64,000 nucleotides of DNA from Yinghuangia sp051388915 (GCF_051388915.1 NZ_JBPKBH010000014.1:168756-232755), one strand, 5' to 3'. Shown: positions 8,797-17,933, numbered from the stretch's first letter. Numbers and translations are program-made. The notes: a model not told the origin generated them from the sequence alone.

Positions 8797-9240
8797 TCAG
8801 CCGTGAGTGGTGAGGCGGCGGGCGATCCCGTCGCGGATGAACGGCGGGACGGTGAGGGCACCGAGGACATGCTCGAGAGCGAAGAACTGGAGCTTGACGC
8901 CCTCGGCCAGCGGGAGTTGGGTCTCGTCGCCGTCCCATCGCCCAGCGAAGAAAGAGATCAGTTGCCCCGATCCGTGATGGTCGGGCTCGGCGAAGCAGAA
9001 GGTGAGCCGGTCGAGCGTGAGGCCGGCTTCCTCGGCGAGTTCGCGGACGATCGCGGAAGCCGGGGCCTCGCCCGGGTCGCAGCCGCCGCCGAGCAGGGAC
9101 CAATAGCCGGGCCAGGCGATCGTGGGGATGTCGTCACGCAGGTGCATCAGCACCTCGCCGTGGGCGTTCGCGATGATCGCGACCGCCCCTTCGGGGCGGT
9201 CCCCGCGGTCCGGGGCGGAGCTCGGGTGGCTGTCAGGCAT
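8797..9240 (-). CDS. Nudix hydrolase
   Basis: A 147-residue single-domain protein. The Nudix box is complete: G-x5-E-x7-RE-L-x-EE-x-GL is seen in 'GGCDPGEAPASAIVRELAEE' and the following AGL. It would bind Mg2+ and cleave a nucleoside diphosphate linked to some other group. It lies 28 bp after the asparagine-synthase-like gene and 47 bp before the dehydrogenase, so it may act on the sugar nucleotide made by this operon, or clean up damaged nucleotides. The family does not predict substrate. Confidence 0.93.
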   Translation of the reverse strand: MPDSHPSSAPDRGDRPEGAVAIIANAHGEVLMHLRDDIPTIAWPGYWSLLGGGCDPGEAPASAIVRELAEEAGLTLDRLTFCFAEPDHHGSGQLISFFAGRWDGDETQLPLAEGVKLQFFALEHVLGALTVPPFIRDGIARRLTTHG

Positions 9241-9268
9241 CCGCCCACGGTACGGGCGCTGCTGGCGC

Positions 9269-11044
9269 TCATGCGGCCTGGCTCACCGGTTCGGGGGACA
9301 ACCAGCTCGCGGTCATGACCGCGAGGGTGCGAGTGCGGTCGAACCGTCCTCCTGCGGCAAGTCCGGCCCTCAGCAGCGGCCGGAACGCCTCCGGTGCCTT
9401 CGGCAGCGCGCTGCTGATGGTCCGGTCCGCCCAGTCGCGCAGCTCGCTGCCGAGCCAGTCCGGGAGCGGGGAGGCGAACCCGAGCTTGTCGCGGTTGTCC
9501 CACACCGCACGCGGCAGTCCGAGCGTACGGGCAGCGTCCCGCAGGATCCGCTTGCCGACACCCGGCTCGGCGATCTTGTGCCCCACGGGCAACGACCAAG
9601 CCAACTCGACCAAGTCCCGGGCGAGATACGGCGACCGCCGCTCCATCGAGAACGCTGCGGCGAGCTTGTCGCTGGTCAGCACCAAGGGCCGCCACGCGGT
9701 CTCCAGCTCGGCGAGGGTGAGCCCGCGCGCCGGATCGCCACCTGCGCGGGCGAAACAGTCCGCGACCAGGACTCCGATGCGGCCGTCCGGGTCCGGGCCA
9801 CGGACCATCAACCGCGCGGCAGCGTCTGCGGCGTCCGTACAGCCCGTCGCGGCGTCGGCGCCAAGCTTCGCCGCGAGAGGACGATAGGAGTGCAGCGCGG
9901 GCGTCCGCATCACCGCCCCCGCCCCGAACAACGCAAGCGCGTGCCGGGCATAGCCCATCAGCAACTCGTCCGGGCCGAGCCCGCCGACGACGACCCGGAT
10001 CCCGAGTTTGGCAACGGTCTGGCATGCCTGGTACTCGGAGAAGACAGCCGCGTTCCCCATCGGGTAGTCGAGCGCGGCCATCATGTGCCCGAGTGCGGCC
10101 GGGAACTCTTCCGGCCGCGGTTCAACAACGATCAGTTCGGCACCGACGTCCTTGGCGATCTCCGCAGCGACCTGCGACTCATCCAGGCGATCGCGGCCGG
10201 GATAGCGAACAGTGACGCATACCTGCGGTCGCATTAGGTACGCCAGCATCGTCGAGTCAATCCCGCCCGAGAGCAGCAACGCGAAATCGCCCGCAGGCGC
10301 ACGCTCCGGAACACGCTCGGCGAGCGCGACCGCGAAGCGCGGCAGAGCATCGCCGTAGGCGAGCAGGTCACGAACCGGCACCTCGGCAAGGTCCCACCAC
10401 CGGTGGTGGGACAGCGATCCTGTGACCGTATGGACGACCAGCAGGCAGCCGGGCTCAAGCAACTGGACGCCCTGGAACGGAGTATCGGCTCCCAGCGGGG
10501 TCTCGACCGAGGCCATCTCGGCGCGGGCGACGACGGCGGTCGGACCATAGCCGAGCAGCGCCGACACCTCCGATGCGAAGGCGACCCTCGGTCCGTCAAG
10601 CCGCCAGTAGAGCGGCTTCTCCCCCAGCCGGTCCCGAACCAGGGTCAACCTGCCGTCGCGCGGGTCGAACACGGCGAAGGCGAACATCCCGTCGAGGGCG
10701 TCCAGGCAGCCGGGGCCGAGCTTGGCCCAAGCCCGCAGCAGCGCGTGCGCGTCGGTCTCGCCGCGGCCGAGGGTGATGCCCCAGTCCGCGGCGAGGCGAC
10801 GCCAGTTGTAGATCTGGCCGTTGAAGGCGAGCACGATCCCGGTCGCCTCGTCGGTGTAAGGCCCGATAGCGGCCTTCGGGTCGACGATCCGCAGCGTGTT
10901 CATCGCCAACACCGCCCGACCGCAGCAACTCGTCGTCAGCGCGGTGCCGTCCGGGCCACGATGGCGCTGTGCCTGACCCATCACCGCGACAGTGTGCTCG
11001 TGCCTCGCCGCATCCGGCCCGACGATCCCCGCGATCCCACACAT
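9269..11044 (-). CDS. Asparagine-synthase-like glutamine-dependent amidotransferase
   Basis: A 591-residue class II glutamine amidotransferase. I chose the ATG at 11044 so that Cys2 becomes the N-terminal nucleophile ('MCGIAGIVG'). GGGGGTGA lies upstream. The glutaminase domain shows 'QRHRGPDG', 'LAFNGQIYNWRRL' and 'GETDAHALLRAW', and the synthetase domain the PP-loop 'LLLSGGIDSTML'. It would use ATP and glutamine to amidate a carboxylate. The partner in the same operon makes a uronic acid, and AsnB-like enzymes amidate uronic acids in some surface polysaccharide pathways, so a sugar uronamide is a possible product. Plain asparagine synthesis, or amidation of a peptide or natural product, are alternatives. 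Confidence 0.92.
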   Translation of the reverse strand: MCGIAGIVGPDAARHEHTVAVMGQAQRHRGPDGTALTTSCCGRAVLAMNTLRIVDPKAAIGPYTDEATGIVLAFNGQIYNWRRLAADWGITLGRGETDAHALLRAWAKLGPGCLDALDGMFAFAVFDPRDGRLTLVRDRLGEKPLYWRLDGPRVAFASEVSALLGYGPTAVVARAEMASVETPLGADTPFQGVQLLEPGCLLVVHTVTGSLSHHRWWDLAEVPVRDLLAYGDALPRFAVALAERVPERAPAGDFALLLSGGIDSTMLAYLMRPQVCVTVRYPGRDRLDESQVAAEIAKDVGAELIVVEPRPEEFPAALGHMMAALDYPMGNAAVFSEYQACQTVAKLGIRVVVGGLGPDELLMGYARHALALFGAGAVMRTPALHSYRPLAAKLGADAATGCTDAADAAARLMVRGPDPDGRIGVLVADCFARAGGDPARGLTLAELETAWRPLVLTSDKLAAAFSMERRSPYLARDLVELAWSLPVGHKIAEPGVGKRILRDAARTLGLPRAVWDNRDKLGFASPLPDWLGSELRDWADRTISSALPKAPEAFRPLLRAGLAAGGRFDRTRTLAVMTASWLSPEPVSQAA

Positions 11045-11299
11045 GCTGGTCACCCCCGATTGCTTGAGTCGCTTGTTTCAACCGTCGGCCGCCGCCGGGG
11101 GCACCAGTCAGGACGAGGACGGGGACGAGTCCCCGCGTCAGGGCCGGCGAGATCCGGCGGCGGTCTGGACTTGAGACAACCGCCGCGAGGAGCGCAGCAG
11201 GAGGGCTCACACGGGGGCTCACAAATCGCGCACCAGGTTCACGGGCTGTCGCAGGCGACATACTCTTCGCAAGCCCGTCGTCTCGGGAAGGACGACCAC
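11045..11299. promoter_or_regulatory. Divergent control region of asnB-like operon and regulator
   Basis: This 255-bp gap separates two divergent genes. GGGCTCACA occurs at 11203-11211 and 11215-11223 with a 12-bp period, a plausible operator for the XRE-TPR regulator encoded to the right. Promoter boxes cannot be fixed by eye. Confidence 0.4.
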
Positions 11300-12706
11300 G
11301 TGGCCGAGAACAGCGCCATTGCCCGTCGCGCAGCACCCGTAAGCAAGTCACCCAACACCGATCTGGCCCGACTCATCGAGAAGTCGGGCGCCAGCCACAA
11401 GGCGATCGCGTTCCGGGTCAACGAACTCGCCGCCCGCGCAGGCGTCGCGTGCGAATACACGCATACCTCTGTCGCGAACTGGTGCCGCCGCGGCATGACC
11501 CCACGCTGGCCCACACCCAAGTTCCTGGCCTTGGCGCTGGGCGAACGGTTGGGCCATCCGGTCACGCTTAGGGACCTGGGAATGGCGGCCGCCGAGACAC
11601 CGGACCGGGACTTGGGATTGGATTTCCCGCGGAATCCCGCGGATGCCGTCCGCGAAGCCACTGAGTTCTGGAGCACTGTGCACCGCCGCGACTTCCTCAC
11701 CGGCGCGTTCTCCGTCGGCGCGTTTGCCACTCCGACCACCCGGTGGCTCGCCGTTCCCGCCGACCCGGCGGCCGATCATCCCGGGACTGTCCGAGTCGGC
11801 CGCAGCGACTTGGGAGAACTGGCCGAGGCCGCCGACGAGGCCCGCCGCTGGGACTCGAAGTACGGCGGCGGCAATTGGCGCGCGTCCTCAGTCGCCGCCT
11901 GCCTACGCGAACGCGCGGCCCCGCTACTGCGCGGAACCTTCACGGACGCGGTGGGCCGCGAACTGTTCTCCACTACTTCCGAGTTGTCCCGCCTGGCCGG
12001 CTGGACCGCGTTCGACACCGGCCAGCACGACGCCGCGCAGCGGTACTTCATCCAAGCCCTACGACTCGCCCGCGCCGGCGGGGATGTACAACTCGGCTGC
12101 TACGTGCTCACCACCATGGCCATGCAAGCCCTCATGCGCGGCTTCCACACCGAGGCGATCGACATGGCCGAAGGCGCGTTCGAGCGCGCCCGCGGCCGGG
12201 CCACCCCACGCGTACTCGGGTTCACCAAGCTCATCGAAGCCCGCGCTCATGCGCGCGCACGCGACTCCGGCGCCGCATCCGCCGCGCTCGCCGCGTCCGA
12301 AGACCTGCTCAGCCGCGCCGCCACCGAATCCGGCGACGAACCGAACTGGATCGACTTCTTCACCCACGCCCGCCTCTCCGCCGACGCCACCGAAGTCTTC
12401 CGCGACCTCCGCAATCCGAAGGCGTCCCTGGCCTGGGAGCAACGCGCCGCCATGCCGGCCGGAGTCTTCACCCGCTCCGTCGGCATGCGCCTCGCCATCG
12501 TCGCCACCGCCCACCTCCAGGCCCGCGACCTGGACCACGGCCTCGAACTCGGACACCAGAGCATTGACATCCTCGCCCGCGTGAACTCCACCCGCGCCCT
12601 CGACTACGTCCGCGAACTCACAACCGCACTCATCGCCTGGCGACGCGAAGCTCAGGTGGTCGAGTTCATCCACCGAGCCCGAACCGAACTGAGCATAGCC
12701 ACCTGA
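11300..12706 (+). CDS. XRE-like regulator with TPR-type helical repeats
   Basis: A 468-residue protein. The frame is open far upstream, but the GTG at 11300 with GGGAAGGA seven bases before it is clearly the start. Residues about 20-100 form a helix-turn-helix ('DLARLIEKSGASHKAIAFRV', 'TSVANWCRRGMTPRWPTPKF'). From about 180 on it is all-helical with TPR-like repeats. A central 'RRDFLTGAF' segment is typical of this actinobacterial family. It is divergent from the asnB-like operon and probably controls it. A deleted remnant of a sister gene lies at 26212-26446, next to a sister integrase fragment, so this regulator belongs to the element's core rather than its cargo. Confidence 0.88.
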   Translation: MAENSAIARRAAPVSKSPNTDLARLIEKSGASHKAIAFRVNELAARAGVACEYTHTSVANWCRRGMTPRWPTPKFLALALGERLGHPVTLRDLGMAAAETPDRDLGLDFPRNPADAVREATEFWSTVHRRDFLTGAFSVGAFATPTTRWLAVPADPAADHPGTVRVGRSDLGELAEAADEARRWDSKYGGGNWRASSVAACLRERAAPLLRGTFTDAVGRELFSTTSELSRLAGWTAFDTGQHDAAQRYFIQALRLARAGGDVQLGCYVLTTMAMQALMRGFHTEAIDMAEGAFERARGRATPRVLGFTKLIEARAHARARDSGAASAALAASEDLLSRAATESGDEPNWIDFFTHARLSADATEVFRDLRNPKASLAWEQRAAMPAGVFTRSVGMRLAIVATAHLQARDLDHGLELGHQSIDILARVNSTRALDYVRELTTALIAWRREAQVVEFIHRARTELSIAT

Positions 12707-12748
12707 CAACCCCGCGACGGTATACGCGCAAACCACGCTGCCAGGGCA

Positions 12749-13015
12749 TCACCGTCGGCTGGTCCGATCGCTACGAGAAGCGGTCTGACGCGCACCGCCA
12801 ACCCGCGCTCTGCGATTCCAAGGGAGGAACAAGCTCAGGGCTTCAAGAACGTGCCCCAGGCCCGGAAGCACGTGGGGCAAGTCCTGGGGTCGAGCCTTCT
12901 TCACTACCGTACGCGCGACAACGGCTACGACGGCGAGGAGAACCACGATGGCCGCGAAGCCACCCAGCAACACGTACGCGGGTAATGCCATCGGCAGCGG
13001 GACGGAATCTCTCAT
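12749..13015 (-). CDS. Small single-pass membrane protein
   Basis: An 88-residue protein from ATG 13015, with a near-perfect GGAGG five bases upstream. Residues about 9-38 form one membrane span ('YVLLGGFAAIVVLLAVVAVV'), then a basic segment and 'QDLPHVLPGLGHVLEALSLF' and a Pro-Trp-Arg-rich tail, so the C-terminal part probably faces the cytosol. No function is known to me. It converges on the XRE-TPR regulator. A strong hairpin lies in its leader. Confidence 0.7.
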   Translation of the reverse strand: MRDSVPLPMALPAYVLLGGFAAIVVLLAVVAVVARTVVKKARPQDLPHVLPGLGHVLEALSLFLPWNRRARVGGARQTASRSDRTSRR

Positions 13016-13038
13016 GGGAACCTCCGGAGAACACGAAT

Positions 13039-13064
13039 AAGCCCCGGCGGACCCGCCGGGGCTT
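13039..13064. promoter_or_regulatory. Perfect 12-bp inverted repeat in a leader
   Basis: AAGCCCCGGCGG and its exact complement are separated by two bases. The repeat sits 24-49 bases before the start of the small membrane protein gene. There is no T-tract, so it is either an operator or an mRNA hairpin that affects expression. It could also close a plus-strand transcript. Confidence 0.5.
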
Positions 13065-13387
13065 GCACACATGGACAGTAGACACAAAGGCCCCCTCCCC
13101 CTCTTCCGGGGACCGAGCCTTCATAAGTGGTGCATCACGCCACAACCCTGCGCGCGAGGGAGCAAAGGCTCGACCCAGGCACACAGAGTCTGCCGCACGG
13201 GAGGGATTGGATGGTGCTATCAACCTCCACCCACGGCGGCGTCCTTATGAGGTTGTTGCCCGCGATGCTGGCATAGCACCGAACAGACGGTCAAATCCGG
13301 GGCAGGGCAACCGTGTTGGGCAAGCGAGTGAGGCCACGGGCTGGCAGGGTGACCCAGCCGAGGATCTCGACCGCCGATCGACAACCC

Positions 13388-13407
13388 GGTGGGAGCGTCG
13401 TGGGAGC
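13388..13407 (+). repeat. GTGGTGGGAGC-type tandem repeat, copy b
   Basis: GGTGGGAGC is followed at once by GTCGTGGGAGC, then CACTGTTCTGGAA. It matches the pairs at 22299 and 25376 in position relative to the attachment core that follows 137 bp on. Confidence 0.7.
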
Positions 13408-13520
13408 CACTGTTCTGGAACGCCACGCGCACGTACGACACCCTCCCGTACCACCTGCCGCCCATATCGGTACAAGACGCGTCCGACGGCCCCGAAGTCG
13501 TTTCCAACTGGACATATGGA

Positions 13521-13543
13521 GCTGACTCTTTCTCAGTAGGTCC
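13521..13543 (+). other. Decayed tRNA-Lys attachment core
   Basis: GCTGACTCTTTCTCAGTAGG and the next TCC match the anticodon arm and following bases of the tRNA-Lys (GCTGACTCTTAATCAGCGGG, TCC) with three changes. The variant TTTCTC is the same one found in the core at 22434. After this the similarity to the tRNA fades. The spacing to repeat copy b equals that of the other right ends, which argues against chance. Confidence 0.7.
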
Positions 13544-13854
13544 AAGTACCCAGGTCAGAGCACGGGTTGGCTTGAAGTCTGCGGCTATCAGTACCAGGCA
13601 TGCCATGAGGCAGCACCCGCATGCAGCATCGCCTTTGGCCAAGCGTTGGCGATGGTCGGATAGTGCAGATTGCCGACGACGGCTGGTGCGCGGGAGTCAC
13701 CACGCCACTGGAGCACTCGACGGACACGTGTATGTGGGTGGTTTGCATCTGATGGGGCCAACCCTCTCGACGGTCGTTCGTGGGGGCTTCTACAGTTCTG
13801 ACTGACTGTGAAATTCCTTGGTGGGTGAGGGAGTTGCACCAAGTCAGGGGGCTC

Positions 13855-16800
13855 ATGGGCGTGTCCGGTGCGTTCGAGCAGGCGGTTGCGGCGGCGGTGT
13901 CGCGTTTTGGGGCGGAGGTCAAGCCCAAGCTCAGGGGCCCTGGTGGGCCTGAGGATCAATTGCGGGCGCCGTTTGAGGGCCTGATTCAGGCCGTCGGTGC
14001 CGCGTTGGGCTTCCCGATCGTCATGCACGGCGAGGTCCCGTTGGTTCACTTGGATGCTCGGCCGGACTACGCGGTGGACGTCGCCGATGCCTTGACTGGC
14101 TACGTGGAGTTGAAGAGGCCGGGTCTGGGGGCCGATCCGGACGGTTTCACGGGCAGGAATGCGGTGCAGTGGAGCAAGCTGCGGTTGCTGCCGAATGTGC
14201 TGTACACGGACGGAAACGAGTGGGGTCTCTACCGCAACGGGCGGCGCGCGGGGGACCTGGCCTCGGTGGTGGGGAAGGTTCAGTCCGCCGGCGCGAGGTT
14301 GGCGCCCCGCAATGGTGATCTCGCGCATCTGCTCCACGACTTCTTGACGTGGAAGCCTGTGGTGCCGAGGAATGTCGGGCAACTTGTACGTGCGGTGGCT
14401 GGCCTTTGTCAGTTGCTACGTGCTGAGGTGCAGCGGGCGTTGGAGCTGGAGGCGGCGGGACAGCGCGCACCGTTGCTGAGTGTGGTCGCGGACGGGTGGC
14501 GGAGGTTGCTCTTCCCCGGTGCCAGCGACGAGGCGTTCGCGGATCAGTACGCGCAGACCGTGACGTTCGCGCTGTTGCTGGCGCGCGTCGAGGGCATCAC
14601 GTTCGACGGCCGAGATGTCACGCAGATTGCCAGGTTGCTCGGCAAGCGGCACTTGCTGATGGGGAGTGCCCTGGCCGCCCTCACGGACGACGTGCTTTCG
14701 GGTTTGTCGACGACGTTGCAGACGTTGGTGCGCGTGATCGGGGCTGTGGACTGGGCCCGGCTCGACGATGGGAGTGGGGAAGCCTACCTGCGGCTGTATG
14801 AGGATTTCCTCGCTGTGTACGACCCGGAGCTGCGCAAGACGACAGGCTCTTATTACACGCCGAACGACGTGGTCCGGTTCATGGTGTCGTTCGTCGAGGA
14901 GATCCTGCGCACCCGATTGCGTCGCCCGCAGGGGTTCGCGTCCACGGATGTCGTGGTCGTCGACCCTGCCATGGGCACCGGCACCTTTCTGCTGAACGTG
15001 ATCGAGCGTGCCTCGCAGGTTATTCGCGACACCGAGGGTCCTGGCCAAGTCGGTCCTCGGCTCCGGGAACTGCTCGGGGAGCGGCTGGTCGGCTTCGAGA
15101 AGCAGGCTGGGCCGTACGCCGTGGCCGAGTTGCGTCTGTACGAGGCGCTTCGGCGTGCACAGTCCGACGCTCCCGCGGGTGGGCTGCGGATCTATGTCAC
15201 CGACACGTTGGCGAACCCTCGTGGCAAGGCCGGGTGGTTGCCCCTGACCTACAAGGCGTTGGCCGAGTCGCGGAAGAAGGCCGATCAGGTCAAGAACTCC
15301 GAATCGGTGCTTGTGGTGTTGGGCAACCCGCCGTACGACGCGGTGACCGCGGGGGCCGGCGAGTGGATCGAACGCGGTGACCGTGCGCAGGCCGAGCCGC
15401 CACCTTTGGACGCCTTTCGTGCGGAAGGAAACGGGCGCTACGAGTCAGTGTTGAGCAACCTCCATGCCTACTTTTGGCGGTGGGCGACCTGGAAGGTCTT
15501 CGACCGCCACCCAGAATGCCCCGAGGGAGTGGTCGCGTTCATCACCCCCTCGGCGTATCTCAAGAGCATTGGGTTCGCTGGGATGCGGGAGTACCTTCGC
15601 CGCACAGCGGACGAAGGGTGGATCATCGACGTCTCGCCGGAGGGGCATACTCCGGACGTCCCGACGCGGGTCTTTCCCGGGGTGCGTCAGCCGTTGTGCA
15701 TCGGGATCTTTGTCCGGTCGGGTCCGCCGTCGCCGGAGATACCGGCCCGGATCCAGTACACGGCTGTCGAAGGGCGACGCGCGGAGAAGTTCGCCGGGTT
15801 GCGTACCTTGACACCCGACGGGGGCAACTGGTCCCCGTGTGCCACGGGTTGGCGTGCGGCGCTGCTGCCCGCGGGCAGTGGGGTGTGGGAGGCCAGTCCC
15901 CTGCTGAGCGACCTGATGCCTTGGTCCTCCCGAGGGGTCACTCCCGGCAGGGTCTGGGTCTATGCGCCCACGCCCTCGACGCTGACCCGACGCTGGAACC
16001 TGTTCTTGGCAGCGGGCACTGAGGCGCGCCGCGAGATGTTCCGTGAAGCGCGGGACCGGAAGCTGACGACGGATGTCGCTGCTTTGCCCGGTGTGCCCGA
16101 GCATCACGGCGCCCTGGCAGACGAGCACTTGCCGCATCCGGCGCCGGTGCGCGTCGCGTACCGATCCTTCGACCGCCAGTGGCTTATCCCCGACAGCCGG
16201 CTCATGGAGGTTCCTCGGCCCGATTTGTGGCGCGTGCGCAGCGACGGCCAGATCTTCGTGTCCGAGCAGAACGCCCATCCGATCACCGGCGGCCCCGCGC
16301 TCGTATTCACAGCTCTGATCCCGGACATGCACCACTACAACGGCCGCAGCGGCTGCGTCCGTCCGCTGTATCGTGACGCGGTCGCGAGCGCTCCCAACGT
16401 CGCCCCGCGGCTGCTTCAGGAACTGCGTCGCCGCCTCGGGATCGACGTCAGCGAGGACGATTTGTTGGCGTACATAGCGGCGGTGGCAGCCCATCCCGCC
16501 TACACAGAGTGCTTCGCCGAGGATCTCCAGGTCCCGGGCGTCCGCGTTCCACTCACCGCCAGCCCTGAATTGTGGCTGCGTGCTGTAGCCCTGGGGCGAC
16601 GCTGCCTCTGGCTCCACACCTACGGCGAGCGGTTCGTCGACCCCGGCGACGGTCGACCCGCCGGTCCCCCGATGCTGCCTCCGTCGTCCAGGCCGTTGTC
16701 CCATGTCGAGATACCGGACAGCGAATCCGGTATGCCTGACGAAGTGCGCTATGACTATGCCACCGAGACCCTGCACGTAGGCACAGGCCAGATCGGCCCC

Positions 16801-17133
16801 GTGCGGGCTGCGACTTGGGCGTACCAGGTCTCAGGCATGCCGGTCGTCAGGAAGTGGTTCGGCTACCGCAAGAGGAACCCCGCCGGCCGCCGACTTCTCC
16901 AACTGGACCGAGAAGTTGCCACGACGTGGGCCCCGAACCTGACGACGGAACTCCTGGAACTATTGAACGTCCTCACCATGCTGATCGAGCTCGAACCCGA
17001 GCAACGTGACCTCCTTGACGAGATTCGCTTGGCGGACTGCATCACCGTCGACGACCTCGCCACCGCAGCAGTTTTCCCCGTCCCCGCCCATGCACGAAAG
17101 CCTCTCCCGCAGACCCTTCAAGGGCTCTTCTGA
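13855..17133 (+). CDS. Type ISP-like restriction-modification protein (nuclease-methylase-specificity)
   Basis: A 1092-residue protein from ATG 13855 (a GTG at 13861 is possible). It should both cut and N6-adenine-methylate DNA. Near the N-terminus Asp71 and Glu85-Leu-Lys87 ('DYAVDVADALTGYVELKRPG') fit a PD-(D/E)XK nuclease. The methylase core has motif I 'DPAMGTGTF' at 370 and catalytic 'NPPY' at 491, preceded by a helical 'KTTGSYYTPNDVVRFMV' segment. Residues from about 600 on resemble the type ISP C-terminal specificity domain. I find no SF2 helicase, which classic type ISP enzymes such as LlaGI carry between nuclease and methylase. It opens the defence module and reads toward the cyclase operon, 26 bp ahead of the Crp-like gene. 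Confidence 0.87.
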   Translation: MGVSGAFEQAVAAAVSRFGAEVKPKLRGPGGPEDQLRAPFEGLIQAVGAALGFPIVMHGEVPLVHLDARPDYAVDVADALTGYVELKRPGLGADPDGFTGRNAVQWSKLRLLPNVLYTDGNEWGLYRNGRRAGDLASVVGKVQSAGARLAPRNGDLAHLLHDFLTWKPVVPRNVGQLVRAVAGLCQLLRAEVQRALELEAAGQRAPLLSVVADGWRRLLFPGASDEAFADQYAQTVTFALLLARVEGITFDGRDVTQIARLLGKRHLLMGSALAALTDDVLSGLSTTLQTLVRVIGAVDWARLDDGSGEAYLRLYEDFLAVYDPELRKTTGSYYTPNDVVRFMVSFVEEILRTRLRRPQGFASTDVVVVDPAMGTGTFLLNVIERASQVIRDTEGPGQVGPRLRELLGERLVGFEKQAGPYAVAELRLYEALRRAQSDAPAGGLRIYVTDTLANPRGKAGWLPLTYKALAESRKKADQVKNSESVLVVLGNPPYDAVTAGAGEWIERGDRAQAEPPPLDAFRAEGNGRYESVLSNLHAYFWRWATWKVFDRHPECPEGVVAFITPSAYLKSIGFAGMREYLRRTADEGWIIDVSPEGHTPDVPTRVFPGVRQPLCIGIFVRSGPPSPEIPARIQYTAVEGRRAEKFAGLRTLTPDGGNWSPCATGWRAALLPAGSGVWEASPLLSDLMPWSSRGVTPGRVWVYAPTPSTLTRRWNLFLAAGTEARREMFREARDRKLTTDVAALPGVPEHHGALADEHLPHPAPVRVAYRSFDRQWLIPDSRLMEVPRPDLWRVRSDGQIFVSEQNAHPITGGPALVFTALIPDMHHYNGRSGCVRPLYRDAVASAPNVAPRLLQELRRRLGIDVSEDDLLAYIAAVAAHPAYTECFAEDLQVPGVRVPLTASPELWLRAVALGRRCLWLHTYGERFVDPGDGRPAGPPMLPPSSRPLSHVEIPDSESGMPDEVRYDYATETLHVGTGQIGPVRAATWAYQVSGMPVVRKWFGYRKRNPAGRRLLQLDREVATTWAPNLTTELLELLNVLTMLIELEPEQRDLLDEIRLADCITVDDLATAAVFPVPAHARKPLPQTLQGLF

Positions 17134-17159
17134 GGCACACCACACCGACGGGGAGGGCC

Positions 17160-17846
17160 ATGCCCGACGAGCACAGCGCCGAGCGGCTGACCGCTGCCGA
17201 GGTCGAAGCGTGGAAGGCACAGGCTCGGCTGCGCCGGTACGCCGACGGGGAAGCGCTCATGAGCCAAGAGGAGCCCGCCGAGCACGCGCTGCTCCTGACA
17301 AGCGGGAGAGTCAAGGTGCTGTCCTCCTCTGAGGACGGCCTGGATGTGGTGCTCGCCTACCGCGAACCGGGAGAGATCTTCGGCGAGATGGCGCTCCTGG
17401 ACGGCGGGGTGCATTCGGCGACTGTGTACGCGATCGGGCCGGTGGAGGTCTGGGCCATGCCGCCGGACCGCTTTCTGGGCTACCTGGAGCGGCAACCTCG
17501 GGTGTCGGTCACGCTGTTACTGGTGATGATCCGCCGTTTGCGGCAGGCCGATACCCAGCGGCTGCGATACCGCGCGCGGAGCGTGGTGGAGCGGGTAGCG
17601 GAGCGACTGCTGCACCTGGCTGAGCAGTGTGGGGTGCAGACGGGCGAGGGCATCCGGTTGGAAATGCGGCTGACGTATCCGGAGTTGGCGGCCGCGGTGG
17701 CTGCCTCTCGCGAGTCTGCGGTCAAGGCGGTCGCGAGCCTGAGAGCCGCAGGCGTGCTCGTAGCCGGCCCGGACCGGAGGTTCGTGATCACGAAGCCGGA
17801 CGTCCTGCACCGAATCGCCTTCAAAGGGTGCGGAGATCTTCGGTGA
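17160..17846 (+). CDS. Crp/Fnr family transcriptional regulator
   Basis: A 228-residue protein with an N-terminal cyclic-nucleotide-binding beta-barrel (about 20-115), a long dimer helix, and a C-terminal winged helix-turn-helix ('LTYPELAAAVAASRESAVKA'). The phosphate-binding cassette reads 'GEMALLDGGVHSATV': the Glu is kept, but the Arg that grips the cyclic phosphate in E. coli Crp is His here. The start has GGGGAGGG close by. It lies just upstream of a cyclase-like gene, so it may sense that product or a different ligand, and may control the operon. Adjacency to both the restriction gene and the cyclase suggests it regulates the whole module. This is inference. Confidence 0.92.
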   Translation: MPDEHSAERLTAAEVEAWKAQARLRRYADGEALMSQEEPAEHALLLTSGRVKVLSSSEDGLDVVLAYREPGEIFGEMALLDGGVHSATVYAIGPVEVWAMPPDRFLGYLERQPRVSVTLLLVMIRRLRQADTQRLRYRARSVVERVAERLLHLAEQCGVQTGEGIRLEMRLTYPELAAAVAASRESAVKAVASLRAAGVLVAGPDRRFVITKPDVLHRIAFKGCGDLR

Positions 17847-17933
17847 GTGAGTAAAAGTACGCTGCACGCCAGCGGTCCCTGCGGAAACCTGATGCATGCA
17901 GTCAGTGACTCTTCGAGTACGCAGGGGGAAAGC

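Larger units (their letters stand above)
13065..13854. other. Module 1/2 junction, no convincing gene
   Basis: The only open frames are short or have unlikely composition. The stretch holds the second GTGGTGGGAGC-type repeat pair (13388-13407) and, 137 bp later, a decayed attachment core (13521-13543). It is read as the scar between two stacked elements. Confidence 0.6.

Noticed and set aside
10403..11299. Upstream extension of the XRE-TPR regulator frame
   Set aside because: This part is antisense to the asparagine-synthase-like gene. The GTG at 11300 has an ideal ribosome site.
13220..13642. Minus-strand 140-codon frame
   Set aside because: It runs across the repeat pair and decayed attachment core and has no family pattern.
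15445..16776. 443-codon minus-strand frame
   Set aside because: It is a shadow of the restriction-modification gene, whose motifs are all in the plus frame.
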